Shown: one piece after another, positions 41,038-50,634 of the stretch
Layout: every line of letters begins with the position of its first letter
Position numbering within the stretch: the stretch's first letter is position 1
Assembly: GCF_003815715.1 (NCBI RefSeq)
Contig: NZ_CP033922.1
Span: forward strand, 124,001-188,000
DNA from: Chryseobacterium sp. G0162
GTDB taxonomy: Bacteria; Bacteroidota; Bacteroidia; Flavobacteriales; Weeksellaceae
DNA: 64,000 bases
Reading direction: 5' to 3'
Position numbers and translations under genes: made by a program
Notes under the pieces: generated by a model
The model's input: only the letters and a program-made list of their open reading frames with translations
What the model was told of the DNA's origin: nothing
Database searches by the model: none

Positions 41038-42039
41038 TTAGTTTTCTAATTTGTCTAAGAATGGATAATCTTCCTGAGCATACACATACTCATAGATTTT
41101 CTCAGCGTCTGGATATGGAGAATTTTCCATAAATTCGATGCACTCTTCAACAAAGTCTCTTGACTTGTTATCCATAGCTTCCAATTCAGCTTCTGTAGCC
41201 CATCCGTTTTCAAGAATTCTGTGTTTTACCAATTCAATTGGGTCATCATTCTTATGAATAGCTACTTCTTCTTTAGATCTGTAAGGCTCAGCATCAGACA
41301 TAGAGTGTCCTCTGTAACGGTAAGTTCTTGCTTCAATAAATGTCGGCCCGTCTCCTCTTCTAGCTCTTTCAATAGCTTCGTAGGCAGCTTCGGCTACTTT
41401 TACAGGATCCATCGCATCTACAGCAAGACAAGGCATTTCATACCCTAATCCTAATTTATAGATATCTTCGTGATTCGCTGTTCTTTTTACAGAAGTTCCC
41501 ATTGCATATTGGTTGTTTTCAACAACAAATACTACAGGAAGTTTCCAGTTCATCGCCATGTTGAATGTTTCATGTAATGAACCTTGTCTTGCAGCACCAT
41601 CTCCGAAGAAACAGATATTCACCGCTTTTCTGTCGAAATATTTATCTGCAAAAGCAATACCTGCTCCCAAAGGAATTTGTCCTCCAACAATACCATGTCC
41701 TCCGTAGAAACGGTGCTCTTTACTGAAAATGTGCATAGATCCACCCATACCTCCGGATGTACCTGTAGCTTTACCACAAAGTTCAGCCATGATTCTCTTA
41801 GGATCTACTCCCATCGCCATTGGATGGATGTGACATCTGTAAGCAGTAATCATACTATCTTTTGTAAGATCCATTGCATGTGTAAATCCGGCAGGGATTG
41901 CTTCCTGACCATTATACAAATGTAAAAATCCTCTGATCTTTTGTTTTAGGTAAAGAGAACGGCATTTGTCTTCAAACCTTCTCCACATTGTCATATCTTC
42001 ATACCACTTCAGGTATACCTCTTTAGAAAATTCTTTCAT
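41038..42039 (-). CDS. pdhA: Pyruvate dehydrogenase E1 component subunit alpha
   Basis: A 333-residue E1-alpha: FLHLYNGQEAIPAGF, TAYRCHIHPMAMG, and the TPP motif GDGAARQGSLHETFNMA...ENN (about 165-195), plus the YRGHSMSDAE phosphorylation-loop-like segment. It decarboxylates pyruvate on TPP as an alpha2beta2 enzyme. The beta subunit must lie elsewhere in the genome, which is common in Flavobacteriia. The E2 gene follows it on the same strand, about 110 bases on. Confidence 0.94.
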   Translation of the reverse strand: MKEFSKEVYLKWYEDMTMWRRFEDKCRSLYLKQKIRGFLHLYNGQEAIPAGFTHAMDLTKDSMITAYRCHIHPMAMGVDPKRIMAELCGKATGTSGGMGGSMHIFSKEHRFYGGHGIVGGQIPLGAGIAFADKYFDRKAVNICFFGDGAARQGSLHETFNMAMNWKLPVVFVVENNQYAMGTSVKRTANHEDIYKLGLGYEMPCLAVDAMDPVKVAEAAYEAIERARRGDGPTFIEARTYRYRGHSMSDAEPYRSKEEVAIHKNDDPIELVKHRILENGWATEAELEAMDNKSRDFVEECIEFMENSPYPDAEKIYEYVYAQEDYPFLDKLEN

Positions 42040-42355
42040 GTGTTAGCTCTTGCTTTTTTATGATGAAATAGTTGAGCAAAATTATGAAAAAAACTTTGTT
42101 TTTATTGTATGCATAAGTAACTTTTCGTTTTTTCTGTAAAATCTACTTGCAGGCGGAATGGATTATTCTTAATTTTCGACCCTAAGAAACATTTTCAAAA
42201 TAACATTCCGGTTGTTATTTTCTTATTGAAATATATAAGAAATCAGCCTGCCAGTATAGTTTCCCTGAAACAACTGGTAAAACTGGGATCAAAAAAAATC
42301 ACATTTTACTCCTCCCAATTCTTTCATCTTTAATTATTGTTAATATCTCTTTTGG
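42040..42355. other. Intergenic region between pdhA and NIPSNAP genes
   Basis: No gene. AAAATAAC (42197-42204) and GTTATTTT (42214-42221) form an 8-bp hairpin with a 9-base loop; it could weakly terminate the NIPSNAP transcript. The rest is AT-rich. Confidence 0.6.
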
Positions 42356-42787
42356 TTATTTCAAAAGCGTCTTTTCCGGTGAAAATTCTGTAATTTTCAA
42401 GGTTCTGTCTTCAATATTATTGACAAAATCACCATGAAGCTTTGCAGTCTGCATCTTAATATCTTTCCATTCTTTATCTGCCATAAAAGCCTGCCATGCA
42501 ATTTTCATAGTATTTTCATCTGTCCATTCAAGCAGGTAAACAAATTCTGTTTTTCCTTCAAATTCAGACTCCCAAATGGATACGATATTGAATCCATATT
42601 TTTTCATGATTCTCAAGGCGTGGTCTCTAAACCGATCTAAAAAAACTTGCTTGTTCTCCTTCGGAATTTCATAGATTCTCAATTGATGAACAGGAGTTTT
42701 TGTGGAAGAAAATTCTTTTGAAGAATAATTTTGTCCAAAGATCAGACTCCCTGAAAGAAGCAGAAAAAATACAAGTAATTGTTTCAT
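42356..42787 (-). CDS. NIPSNAP-family protein, secreted
   Basis: A 143-residue protein with a signal peptide (MKQLLVFFLLLSGSLIFGQ) followed by a ferredoxin-like NIPSNAP domain (VHQLRIYEIPKENKQVFLDR, later YGFNIVSIWESEFEGK and WQAFMADKEW). The family has no settled activity; secretion suggests a periplasmic or surface role. Monocistronic. Confidence 0.8.
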   Translation of the reverse strand: MKQLLVFFLLLSGSLIFGQNYSSKEFSSTKTPVHQLRIYEIPKENKQVFLDRFRDHALRIMKKYGFNIVSIWESEFEGKTEFVYLLEWTDENTMKIAWQAFMADKEWKDIKMQTAKLHGDFVNNIEDRTLKITEFSPEKTLLK

Positions 42788-43016
42788 ATATATAGAGATT
42801 AATGTTAGTTTATTAATTTACATGTAAGCCTTTCTTACCTTTACGATTTCAGAAATATTCAATGAAAATTATTTTTTTCTTCTTTAAAACAGAAGTTATT
42901 AAAGTTAAATATTTTCAAAAAGAAACAAAAGAAATATCTCATATCTTAAAGATCATTAACGCTTACCACTATTTTCAACATCTTGCAATCTATCTATAGA
43001 ATCAGCCAACCCTCAT

Positions 43017-43046
43017 TTGTTTTTTGGGCTTATAATCTTATATTTG
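43017..43046 (+). promoter_or_regulatory. Promoter of the PAP2-blaI operon
   Basis: TTG (43017-43019), a 19-bp spacer and TATATTTG (43039-43046) match the Bacteroidota consensus exactly. The ATG is 16 bases on, at 43063. Confidence 0.75.
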
Positions 43047-43062
43047 ACTTTTAAACTTAAAT

Positions 43063-43665
43063 ATGGAAGAAAAAAAATCTTCGCTTCTCTACAAAGTCTC
43101 AAAAGTTATCTCAGATTTCTTCAATCCATTGGTTTCTCTGATTATCTTTTTTGTGTATATGAGCATCAGGGAGTACACATTTAAGGAATCCCTGCTTTAT
43201 TTTCTGCCTATACTATTAATGATTATTGTTCCAGTCATTATATGGCTAATATGGAATGTAAAAACAGGAAGATATACTAATATGGATGTTTCCAACCGGA
43301 TACAGAGAAAGACACTCTATGTATTTATTGCAGCCTGTGTTGTTATTTACCTTGTTTTTAATTATATCAAAAATGGATATATTGATCTGGTGACCCTTTT
43401 TATTTTAATTTTGCTTTTTGCCCTTCAGATCAGCAATTTTTTCATTAAAAGTTCAATGCATACTGCATTTAATGTATTTGTAGCTGCATTATTTTTCACT
43501 TTAAACTGGAAAATGGGCCTTATATGGCTTGGGATTGCCTGCTTGGTGGGTCTTACCAGAGTTATTTTAAAAAGACATACGGTAAAAGAAGTATTTATGG
43601 GAGCTGGAATAGCTTTTATGGTATCTTTTATTTACCTTTATTGCAATATACAATTTCAACATTAG
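43063..43665 (+). CDS. PAP2-like membrane phosphatase
   Basis: A 200-residue protein with about five membrane segments. The PAP2-like motif set is partial: SSMHTAF (motif C2 Ser-x-x-His) and TRVILKRHTVKEV (like C3 SR...H...D). The C1 KxxxxxxRP motif is not clear. It may dephosphorylate undecaprenyl or lipid phosphates. The following BlaI-type regulator begins 9 bases later, so they are co-transcribed. Confidence 0.65.
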   Translation: MEEKKSSLLYKVSKVISDFFNPLVSLIIFFVYMSIREYTFKESLLYFLPILLMIIVPVIIWLIWNVKTGRYTNMDVSNRIQRKTLYVFIAACVVIYLVFNYIKNGYIDLVTLFILILLFALQISNFFIKSSMHTAFNVFVAALFFTLNWKMGLIWLGIACLVGLTRVILKRHTVKEVFMGAGIAFMVSFIYLYCNIQFQH

Positions 43666-43673
43666 AAGAATAT

Positions 43674-44162
43674 ATGAAAATCAATCATCTTACTGCCGCA
43701 GAAGAAAACTTTATGAAGCTGTTTTGGAAAATGGAATCTTTCTATCTGAAGGACGTTATGGAGCAGCATCCGGAACCTAAACCACACCAAAACACGGTTT
43801 CCACATATTTGAAAATATTGGTTGAAAAGGGATATCTATCTACGGAAAAAGAAGGGAGGATCTTCAAGTACACGGTAATTGTTCCGTTTGAAGAATACAG
43901 AAAATTCCTGCTAAAAGAACTCACACACAACTTTTTCAATGATTCCGGAAAAGAAATTCTTGAATTTTTGTTTAGTGAAAAATTGCTTACACAGAATGAT
44001 CTTAAAGGCTATTTTGATCTTAAAATTGAAATCAAGCCTACGAAAATTGAAGAACCAAAATTTGAAGTCGCTGAAGAGATATTAAACCCGAAGAAAGAGA
44101 AAAAGGTAAAAATCAGCAAAGAGAAAGAAAAAGACAAAAAGAAGAAGAAAAAGAAATCATAA
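43674..44162 (+). CDS. BlaI/MecI-type transcriptional regulator with Lys-rich tail
   Basis: A 162-residue protein from ATG 43674 (MKINHLTAAEENFMKLFW); the longer frame reads through the PAP2 gene. The winged-helix HTH (residues 15-75) has HQNTVSTYLKILVEKGYLST, typical of penicillinase repressors. A C-terminal tail from about 125 is almost pure Lys/Glu. No BlaR1-type sensor is adjacent. It likely represses its own operon and targets elsewhere. Confidence 0.85.
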   Translation: MKINHLTAAEENFMKLFWKMESFYLKDVMEQHPEPKPHQNTVSTYLKILVEKGYLSTEKEGRIFKYTVIVPFEEYRKFLLKELTHNFFNDSGKEILEFLFSEKLLTQNDLKGYFDLKIEIKPTKIEEPKFEVAEEILNPKKEKKVKISKEKEKDKKKKKKKS

Positions 44163-44165
44163 AAA

Positions 44166-44186
44166 AAGCGGCTTAAAAAGCCGCTT
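44166..44186. terminator. Bidirectional terminator between BlaI and RRM genes
   Basis: AAGCGGCTT (44166-44174), AAA loop, AAGCCGCTT (44178-44186): a 9-bp perfect stem between convergent genes, with A/T runs on both sides. Confidence 0.9.
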
Positions 44187-44194
44187 CATATTTT

Positions 44195-44560
44195 TTACCA
44201 ACGATTTCCGCCGCCGTTACCGCCACGGTTGTTACCACCGTAACCTCCGCCACCATTTCCACGATTGTTACCACCGTAACCTCCGCCTCTGTTGTTGTCG
44301 AAGCTTCTTCTTGGCTTCTCTTCTCTTGGCTTAGCTTCAGATACGTTTAATGTTTTTCCGTTGAATTCTTTTTGATTAAGAGCTTCAATAGCCTGCTGTC
44401 CTTCTTCATCACCCATTTCAATGAAACCAAAACCTCTTGAACGGCCAGTTTCTCTGTCTGTTACGATTTTAGCTGATGATACATCACCAAATTCTGCAAA
44501 TAGATCGTGCAACTCATACTCTTTAGTTGCGTAATTGATGTTTGAAACAAAAATGTTCAT
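44195..44560 (-). CDS. Glycine-rich RNA-binding protein (RRM)
   Basis: A 121-residue protein starting at ATG 44560. Residues 1-85 form an RRM: RNP2 MNIFVSNINYAT and RNP1 GRSRGFGFIEM. The C-terminal 35 residues are repetitive, rich in Gly, Asn and Arg. It resembles bacterial cold-shock-type RRM proteins that act as RNA chaperones. No operon partner. Confidence 0.92.
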   Translation of the reverse strand: MNIFVSNINYATKEYELHDLFAEFGDVSSAKIVTDRETGRSRGFGFIEMGDEEGQQAIEALNQKEFNGKTLNVSEAKPREEKPRRSFDNNRGGGYGGNNRGNGGGGYGGNNRGGNGGGNRW

Positions 44561-44986
44561 TTTAAAATAAATTAAAAAATTAATAAAAATTTGGTATATA
44601 AAAGAAAAGCAACATAAATTAATGAACAAATATTGATTCCAAATATAAACGTATGCAAGATACAATTAAAAACTTCAAATCAAAGCTTTTTTTTATCTCT
44701 TTCTCACATTCATTTGAATTTAGTTTATACATCCACCCAAAAACAATGATTAAATTACTGAATATCAATTTATTAAATAGAAAACAGCATAAAAAGTTAA
44801 AGTTAGTTAACATAATAAATTTTTCTTTTAATCATTGTGAAAAGGAAATAATTACTCCGAATAACTGAAACTATCTGCAAGGTTAATAGCTTCTCAACAG
44901 ATGATATTTTAGAATACATAGAATAATAGTATATTTATAAATTACCTTTACCCTCCTATTTACAAAGTTATTAATTGGATTTTAAG
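44561..44986. other. Intergenic region between RRM and DUF6157 genes
   Basis: A 426-base AT-rich gap with no convincing gene. A 71-codon plus-strand frame at 44653-44868 lacks coding character and is considered chance. It should contain the RRM promoter (leftward) and the DUF6157 promoter (rightward). Confidence 0.6.
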
Positions 44987-45400
44987 ATGAAACAACACAC
45001 CACCAATTACCTCAATACTTTCATAGAAGTTGCTGAAGACTGCCCTGTTTCCCGGGCACAGATTCCACCTGAAAAAAAAGAAAAGACATTAGCTAATCTT
45101 CAATATGAGAAAATCAGTAAGAATCCTTACCAATATTCTTCCGATGATATTATTTTTGAATGCTATGCTTTTAAGAATGATATTCCAGACAATGAAAAAC
45201 AGGCGGAAAGAGACAAATTCTTTTCCAAAGGTCAGGCGTGTCTCCGCTCTTCCCCTCTAGCCAAAAGATATGGATTCGGGTTTCATCATAATAAGGAAGG
45301 GAAAATAGCCTTATATCCTATAGAAAGTGAAGAATATCACAACCTATTAAATGATCCCGACATCGTGAAAACAAAAGCAATGCGCTCCAAAAGAAAATGA
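44987..45400 (+). CDS. DUF6157 family protein
   Basis: A 137-residue protein; ATG 44987 (MKQHTTNYLNTFIEVAEDCP) preferred to an upstream TTG. It follows the DUF6157 pattern: the TYINTFIEVAEDCP-like start, KKEKTLANLQYEKI, and GQACLRSSPLAKRYGFGFHH. Its function is unknown. A thioesterase gene follows about 95 bases later. Confidence 0.8.
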   Translation: MKQHTTNYLNTFIEVAEDCPVSRAQIPPEKKEKTLANLQYEKISKNPYQYSSDDIIFECYAFKNDIPDNEKQAERDKFFSKGQACLRSSPLAKRYGFGFHHNKEGKIALYPIESEEYHNLLNDPDIVKTKAMRSKRK

Positions 45401-45496
45401 TTGAGAAAATGAATAATTCTCTTCAGATCAATAAATACGATTCTTTTGATAACCCCAGCTTTTAACACTAAATTTGTACTGCAAATTATTAAGAAC

Positions 45497-45892
45497 ATGA
45501 ACTACCATACAAGAAAATGGGTAAAACCCGAAGATTTAAATCCTAACCACTCTCTTTTCGGAGGAAGACTTTTACAATGGATCGATGAAGAAGCAGCATT
45601 ATATGCTATCATCCAGCTTGAAAATACGAAAGTAGTGACTAAATTTATATCCGAGATCAATTTTGTAAGCTCCGCAAAACAGGGAGACATTATAGAAATT
45701 GGTATTGAAGCCACTCATTTTGGCTCTTCTTCTATTACTTTAAGATGTGATGTCCGCAATAAAATGACCCATCAGACGATTATCACTGTTGATAAAATCG
45801 TAATGGTTAATCTGGATAGCAATGGAAATCCTGCACCTCATGGTAAGACCCAGATTGAGTTTGTAAAAGACAGGTTAAACAGTGGAATATGA
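45497..45892 (+). CDS. Acyl-CoA thioesterase (hotdog fold)
   Basis: A 131-residue protein; ATG 45497 (MNYHTRKWVKPEDLNPNHSL) chosen over an upstream TTG. The motif NHSLFGGRLLQWIDEEAAL with the catalytic Asp and a late beta-sheet core fit acyl-CoA hydrolases of YciA/BFIT type. It frees CoA from acyl-CoA. Its stop overlaps the next start (ATGA at 45889). Confidence 0.85.
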   Translation: MNYHTRKWVKPEDLNPNHSLFGGRLLQWIDEEAALYAIIQLENTKVVTKFISEINFVSSAKQGDIIEIGIEATHFGSSSITLRCDVRNKMTHQTIITVDKIVMVNLDSNGNPAPHGKTQIEFVKDRLNSGI

Positions 45893-46449
45893 AAATTTTC
45901 ATCAAGAATATGGTTTGCAACAGATGCATTGCTGCAGTAGAAACCATTTTTAATAATGCAAATATAAAGACCAATTCTATTATTCTGGGAGAAGTGGAAA
46001 CGGAATCAGATGTCTCCACAACCATCATGCAATCTATTGAAGAAAAATTGCTTGCAACCGGCTTTGAAAGAATCATGGACTCTTCATATCAGCTTATTGA
46101 GAAAATTAAAAATCTCATTATTGTAAAAGTTAGTGAACTTGACATTGATGAAGATTTTCTTCTTTCTGAATTTTTAAGCTCAAAGCTTCATAAGGATTAC
46201 AGCACCCTTTCAAAAACCTTCTCACAGAATGAAAACATAACTCTTGAGCAGTTTTTTATTCTTCAGAAAATAGAAAAAGTAAAGGAACTCCTTTTATATA
46301 ATGAATTCAACCTTACGGAAATTGCAGGAAAACTGGGCTACAAAAGTGTTCAGCATCTTTCTAGCCAATTCCGTAATGTTACCGGATTCACCCCTACAGA
46401 GTTTAAGAAATTAAAAGATCATCACAGGAAGTCTCTTGACAGCCTTTAA
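45889..46449 (+). CDS. AraC-type regulator with N-terminal HMA-like metal domain
   Basis: A 186-residue protein. Residues 1-75 resemble a heavy-metal-associated domain (KIFIKNMVCNRCIAAVETIF) with a CxxC at Cys10/Cys13. Residues 105-180 form an AraC-type helix-turn-helix (LTEIAGKLGYKSVQHLSSQF, then RNVTGFTPTEFKKLK). The usual AraC cupin sensor is absent, so copper or another metal on the CxxC may be the signal. Just downstream is a copper P-type ATPase, its probable target. Confidence 0.85.
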   Translation: MKIFIKNMVCNRCIAAVETIFNNANIKTNSIILGEVETESDVSTTIMQSIEEKLLATGFERIMDSSYQLIEKIKNLIIVKVSELDIDEDFLLSEFLSSKLHKDYSTLSKTFSQNENITLEQFFILQKIEKVKELLLYNEFNLTEIAGKLGYKSVQHLSSQFRNVTGFTPTEFKKLKDHHRKSLDSL

Positions 46450-46650
46450 TTGAGTTTGAGAGGTGGAGAGTATTAGAGTTTGAGGGTTGGAGGGGTGGAG
46501 AGTCTGGGAGTGTTAGAGTCAGAGAGTTTAATGTTATAATAAACAATCACCCCATAACCTCCACTCTAATACCCTAATACTCTCAAACCCTAATACTCTC
46601 AAACCCTAATACTCTCAAACCCAAATTCTATAACTATTATCCTTAAATTT
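46450..46650. repeat. Intergenic hairpin with tandem 16-bp repeats
   Basis: CCCTAATACTCTCAAA is repeated three times (46572-46619) on one arm. The other arm, near 46456-46530, has the complementary blocks GAGTATTAGAGTTTGAGGG and TGTTAGAGT. Together they form a long imperfect stem between the regulator and the copper ATPase gene. It could terminate the first transcript or regulate readthrough; it may be a local slippage-prone element. Confidence 0.7.
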
Positions 46651-46702
46651 ATAACAGCCTTAGATTTTCATTTTGGAAATTTGCAGTATAAATTTAAGAA
46701 TC

Positions 46703-49582
46703 ATGGAACAACAGTATAAAATACTCGGAATGACCTGTTCCGGTTGCCAGAAAAAAATATCCAATCAACTGAACAGTATTGAAGGAGTTACAGCCGATGT
46801 AAACCTGGAAAACAATACTGCTACTATTGTCTCTGAGCACGCGGTTGCTCTTTCCGTTTTAAATGATTCCTTAGCAGAAATAGGAAAGTACAGACTTGAA
46901 GATCCTAATAATCCTGAAAAAGCTTTTATAAAACCTCAGGATCGAGTATCACCATCTTCTGTATACTATTGTCCTATGGAATGCGAAGGTGACAAAGTAT
47001 ATTTCAAACAGGGCGAAAGATGTCCGGTTTGTAAAATGTATTTAGTTCCAATCGAAGAAAAACTGGCAAAAGATCCTAATCACAAACCGACTTATTCAGC
47101 AACGAATCTTCCGGAAAACTTTAAAGACAGTGTTGGAAAATACTATTGTCCAATGTTCTGTGAAGGAGATAAAGTATATGATGAAAAAGGAGACTGTCCT
47201 GTATGCCACATGCACCTGGAAGAGATCTCTGAAGATATGGCTAAAAATGCAGTTTCACACCATGCCCATTCTCACAATCACAATCACAATCACAATCACA
47301 ACCATAATCATAATCACAGCCACCACCATGAAGCGCCAAAGGTTACAGATGAAATGGCAGGAAAGTATTACTGCCCGATGTATTGTGAAGGAGATAAAAC
47401 CTATGATTCCAATGTAGGATGTCCGGTTTGTGGAATGGATCTGGTGAAATATCCGGAAAAGAAAACGGCAAAATACACTTGCCCTATGCACCCTGAAATC
47501 ATTAGTGATGAACCGGGAAGCTGCCCGATCTGTGGAATGGATCTGGTAAGAATGCCTGACAGTGGAGACGATGAAGAAGATGAAACCTACAACATTCTGA
47601 AAAGAAAATTTCTGATCTCACTGGCATTTACCATTCCTGTTTTTATTCTATCCATGGGTGGAATGTTTATAGATTTTCCTTTCTCACATCAGATTCAAGG
47701 GTTCATTGAGCTGGCATTAACGCTTCCGGTTATGTTTTATTCCGGCTGGTTTCTGTTAAAAAGAGGCTGGGTTTCATTCAAAACATGGAATCTTAATATG
47801 TTCAGTTTAATTGCACTTGGAGTAGCTGCTGCATTTATTTTCAGTATTATCGCATTAGCTTTCCCGGATATTATTCCTCATGAAATCCGTGGACATAATC
47901 ATGAAATCCCATTGTATTTTGAAGCGGTCTGTGTTATTCTGACCCTTGTTATTCTGGGCCAGCTGATGGAGGCTGCAGCTCATAAAAAAACGGGTAATGC
48001 TATTAAAGAACTCATGAACCTTTCACCGGATGAAGCCAATCTCATGGTCAATGGTGAAGAAAAACGGGTATTGCTTTCTCAGGTGAAAATCGGGGATCTT
48101 TTAAAGGTAAAACCAGGTGAAAAAATTCCGGTTGATGGAAAGATCATAGAAGGAAACTCTATCGTGGATGAAAGTATGATTACTGGTGAACCCGTGCCTG
48201 TTGAAAAAACAGTTGATGATAAAGTATCTTCAGGAACCATCAACGGAAACCAGGTATTCATCATGAAGGCTGAAAAAGTAGGTGATGAAACCTTACTTTC
48301 ACAAATTATTAAAATGGTGAATGAAGCCAGCCGAAGCCGTGCACCTATCCAAAAGCTGACAGATAAGGTATCAAAAGTATTTGTACCCGTTGTCATTCTT
48401 ATTGCCGTTCTTACTTTTATTCTGTGGCAATTCTTTGGTCCGGAAGGGAAAAGAAGTTTATTTGCTTTTGTGAATGCTGTAGCCGTTTTAATTGTAGCAT
48501 GTCCCTGTGCTTTAGGCCTTGCCACCCCAATGTCCTTAATGGTAGGAATTGGAAAAGGAGCTAAAAACGGGATTCTGATCAAAAATGCAGAAGCCCTTGA
48601 GCAAATGAATAAAGTAAATGTTCTGATTACTGATAAAACAGGTACCTTAACAGAAGGAAAGCCTTCTGTAGAGCATATTGAAACAGCAAACGATGAAGAT
48701 AAAAGCCAGATTCTAAAACTGGCATTCTCACTGAATCAAAACTCTGAACACCCACTTTCCAATGCAGTTATTAAAAGAGCAAAGGATGAAAATATCTCTG
48801 CTGAAAAAGTAGAACAATTTGAAAACGTTTCAGGAAAAGGGGTGAAAGGAAATATTAACGGAAAAACAGCTTACCTTGGAAATGAAAGCCTGTTAACCGC
48901 CCACCAGATCCAGATTCCCAATGCATTAAAGCAGAAAGCAACAGAAGTACAATCTAAAGCCCATACCATTTCTTATATTGCACAGGGTCAGGATGTATTA
49001 GGATTTATTAGCTTTACAGATAAAATTAAAGCAAGCTCTAAAAAAGCAGTAGACCAATTAATGAGTGAAGGAGTTGATATCATCATGATGACCGGAGACA
49101 ACGAACACACCGCAAAAGCTGTTGCAGAAGAATTAGGCATCAAACATTTTAAAGCGAATTGTCTTCCTGAGGATAAGCTCAATGAGGTAAAAAAACTACA
49201 ACAACAAGGTAAAATTGTTGCCATGACCGGAGACGGAATTAATGACTCTCCTGCCCTAGCCCAAGCCAATATAGGCATCGCTATGGGAACCGGTACCGAT
49301 GTAGCTATTGAAAGCGCAGAGATCACCTTATTAAAAGGAGATATTTTAGGAGTAGCAAAAGCAAAATTACTAAGTGAAAAGCTTCTTAAAAACATTAAAG
49401 AAAACCTGTTTTTTGCCTTTATTTATAATGTTTTAGGAATTCCTGTTGCGGCAGGATTATTGTATCCATTCTTTGGAATTCTGTTATCACCGATGATTGC
49501 CGCCGCTGCAATGAGCGTGAGTTCATTATCTGTGATTCTGAATTCGTTGAGATTAAACTCAGTGAATCTGGATATAAAATAA
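46703..49582 (+). CDS. copA: Copper-translocating P-type ATPase with expanded N-terminal metal domains
   Basis: A 959-residue P1B ATPase. The N-terminus has an HMA domain (CSGC, Cys12-Cys15), two CPMxCEGDK...CPVCxM heavy-metal domains (about 88-118 and 147-175), a His/Asn tract (186-210), a third (221-250) and a fourth CPMHPE...CPICGMDL domain (258-284). The pump has TGE (494-496), the metal-site CPC (600-602), phosphorylated Asp644 in DKTGT, and HP at 683-684. It exports Cu(I) from the cytosol. The upstream HMA-AraC gene is its likely regulator. Confidence 0.94.
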   Translation: MEQQYKILGMTCSGCQKKISNQLNSIEGVTADVNLENNTATIVSEHAVALSVLNDSLAEIGKYRLEDPNNPEKAFIKPQDRVSPSSVYYCPMECEGDKVYFKQGERCPVCKMYLVPIEEKLAKDPNHKPTYSATNLPENFKDSVGKYYCPMFCEGDKVYDEKGDCPVCHMHLEEISEDMAKNAVSHHAHSHNHNHNHNHNHNHNHSHHHEAPKVTDEMAGKYYCPMYCEGDKTYDSNVGCPVCGMDLVKYPEKKTAKYTCPMHPEIISDEPGSCPICGMDLVRMPDSGDDEEDETYNILKRKFLISLAFTIPVFILSMGGMFIDFPFSHQIQGFIELALTLPVMFYSGWFLLKRGWVSFKTWNLNMFSLIALGVAAAFIFSIIALAFPDIIPHEIRGHNHEIPLYFEAVCVILTLVILGQLMEAAAHKKTGNAIKELMNLSPDEANLMVNGEEKRVLLSQVKIGDLLKVKPGEKIPVDGKIIEGNSIVDESMITGEPVPVEKTVDDKVSSGTINGNQVFIMKAEKVGDETLLSQIIKMVNEASRSRAPIQKLTDKVSKVFVPVVILIAVLTFILWQFFGPEGKRSLFAFVNAVAVLIVACPCALGLATPMSLMVGIGKGAKNGILIKNAEALEQMNKVNVLITDKTGTLTEGKPSVEHIETANDEDKSQILKLAFSLNQNSEHPLSNAVIKRAKDENISAEKVEQFENVSGKGVKGNINGKTAYLGNESLLTAHQIQIPNALKQKATEVQSKAHTISYIAQGQDVLGFISFTDKIKASSKKAVDQLMSEGVDIIMMTGDNEHTAKAVAEELGIKHFKANCLPEDKLNEVKKLQQQGKIVAMTGDGINDSPALAQANIGIAMGTGTDVAIESAEITLLKGDILGVAKAKLLSEKLLKNIKENLFFAFIYNVLGIPVAAGLLYPFFGILLSPMIAAAAMSVSSLSVILNSLRLNSVNLDIK

Positions 49583-49586
49583 TAGT

Positions 49587-50315
49587 ATGAAAAAAGAAAA
49601 TCTTTACATCGGATGTTCGGGATTTTATAATAATGACTGGAAAGGGTCATTATATCCTGAAAATACACCAAGTAAAGATTTTCTTTCTTTATATGCGAAA
49701 GTGTTCAATGCAGTAGAAATCAATTCCACATTTTATAGAATTCCTACCGCTAAAACACTTTTAAAATGGTATGATGAAACTCCGGAAGCATTCAAATTTT
49801 TTATCAAAATCCCAAAAACCATCACCCATCAAAAACGTTTGGCAGACACAAAAGAAGAGGTTATAAAATTCTGCCAACATATCTCTAGTCACCTTCAACA
49901 AAAACTTTCCGGATTCTTGTATCAATTTCCACCATCTTTTAAAAATACTCCGGAAAATATAGATCTGATCATGAACAATATGGACAACCATTTTTTAAAT
50001 GTCATTGAGTTCCGTCACGAATCCTGGTGGAAAAATGAAATTTTTGATCTTTTGAAAAGCAATAATATTGTTTTCTCAGGAGTCAGTTTCCCCGGAAACC
50101 TTTCTGAAAATGTCATCATCAATCATCCTGATATAATATACTACAGACTTCACGGAAAACCGATACTGTATAAATCCGAATACAGCGAAAACTTCCTTAA
50201 TAACCTTGCAGAAAATCTTGCCAATACCCGGCAGACTGCATTTATATTCTTTAATAATACCTGGGGAACTGCTGCTATTATCAATGCAACCTACCTGAAA
50301 AGTCTTTTAAAATAA
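49587..50315 (+). CDS. DUF72 domain-containing protein
   Basis: A 242-residue TIM-barrel-like DUF72 protein: IGCSGFYNNDWKGSLYPE at the start, YQFPPSFK, then IEFRHESWW and YYRLHGKPILYKSEYS. The family's activity is not settled. It starts only 5 bases after the copA stop, so it may share its transcript, but a copper link is unproven. Confidence 0.88.
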   Translation: MKKENLYIGCSGFYNNDWKGSLYPENTPSKDFLSLYAKVFNAVEINSTFYRIPTAKTLLKWYDETPEAFKFFIKIPKTITHQKRLADTKEEVIKFCQHISSHLQQKLSGFLYQFPPSFKNTPENIDLIMNNMDNHFLNVIEFRHESWWKNEIFDLLKSNNIVFSGVSFPGNLSENVIINHPDIIYYRLHGKPILYKSEYSENFLNNLAENLANTRQTAFIFFNNTWGTAAIINATYLKSLLK

Positions 50316-50634
50316 GCACAATATTACCTTAACTTACATTGACGACCTATACTGTATCGTAATCTGTTAAAATAGAATAATTCCCACGCAAAGGAAGAAT
50401 ATAGTTATCTCAATAAAAATAGAGAAAGACTATCGCTTTAACATTTATAAATGTTAAGATTTATGGAAAACCAAATCATAAATTAACAATCAGTATTTTA
50501 ATCAAAAAACACCTTAAAATAAAGTTCTTAAAATAATCTTAAAAAGAGAAAATACAACGAAATATGGCATATAATTTGTTAACATTCAATTGTTATTTTT
50601 AACAATTTTTAACAACACAATTTCAATTACCTTT
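50316..50634. other. Intergenic region upstream of the polysaccharide deacetylase gene
   Basis: A 319-base AT-rich gap, no gene or clear hairpin. A stretch with AATTTGTTAACATTCAATTG lies 45-60 bases before the deacetylase ATG and may contain its promoter, but the -7 box is not exact. Confidence 0.5.

Noticed and set aside
44653..44868. A 71-codon plus-strand frame between the RRM and DUF6157 genes.
   Set aside because: AT-rich composition, no recognisable protein pattern, and no coupling to neighbours.
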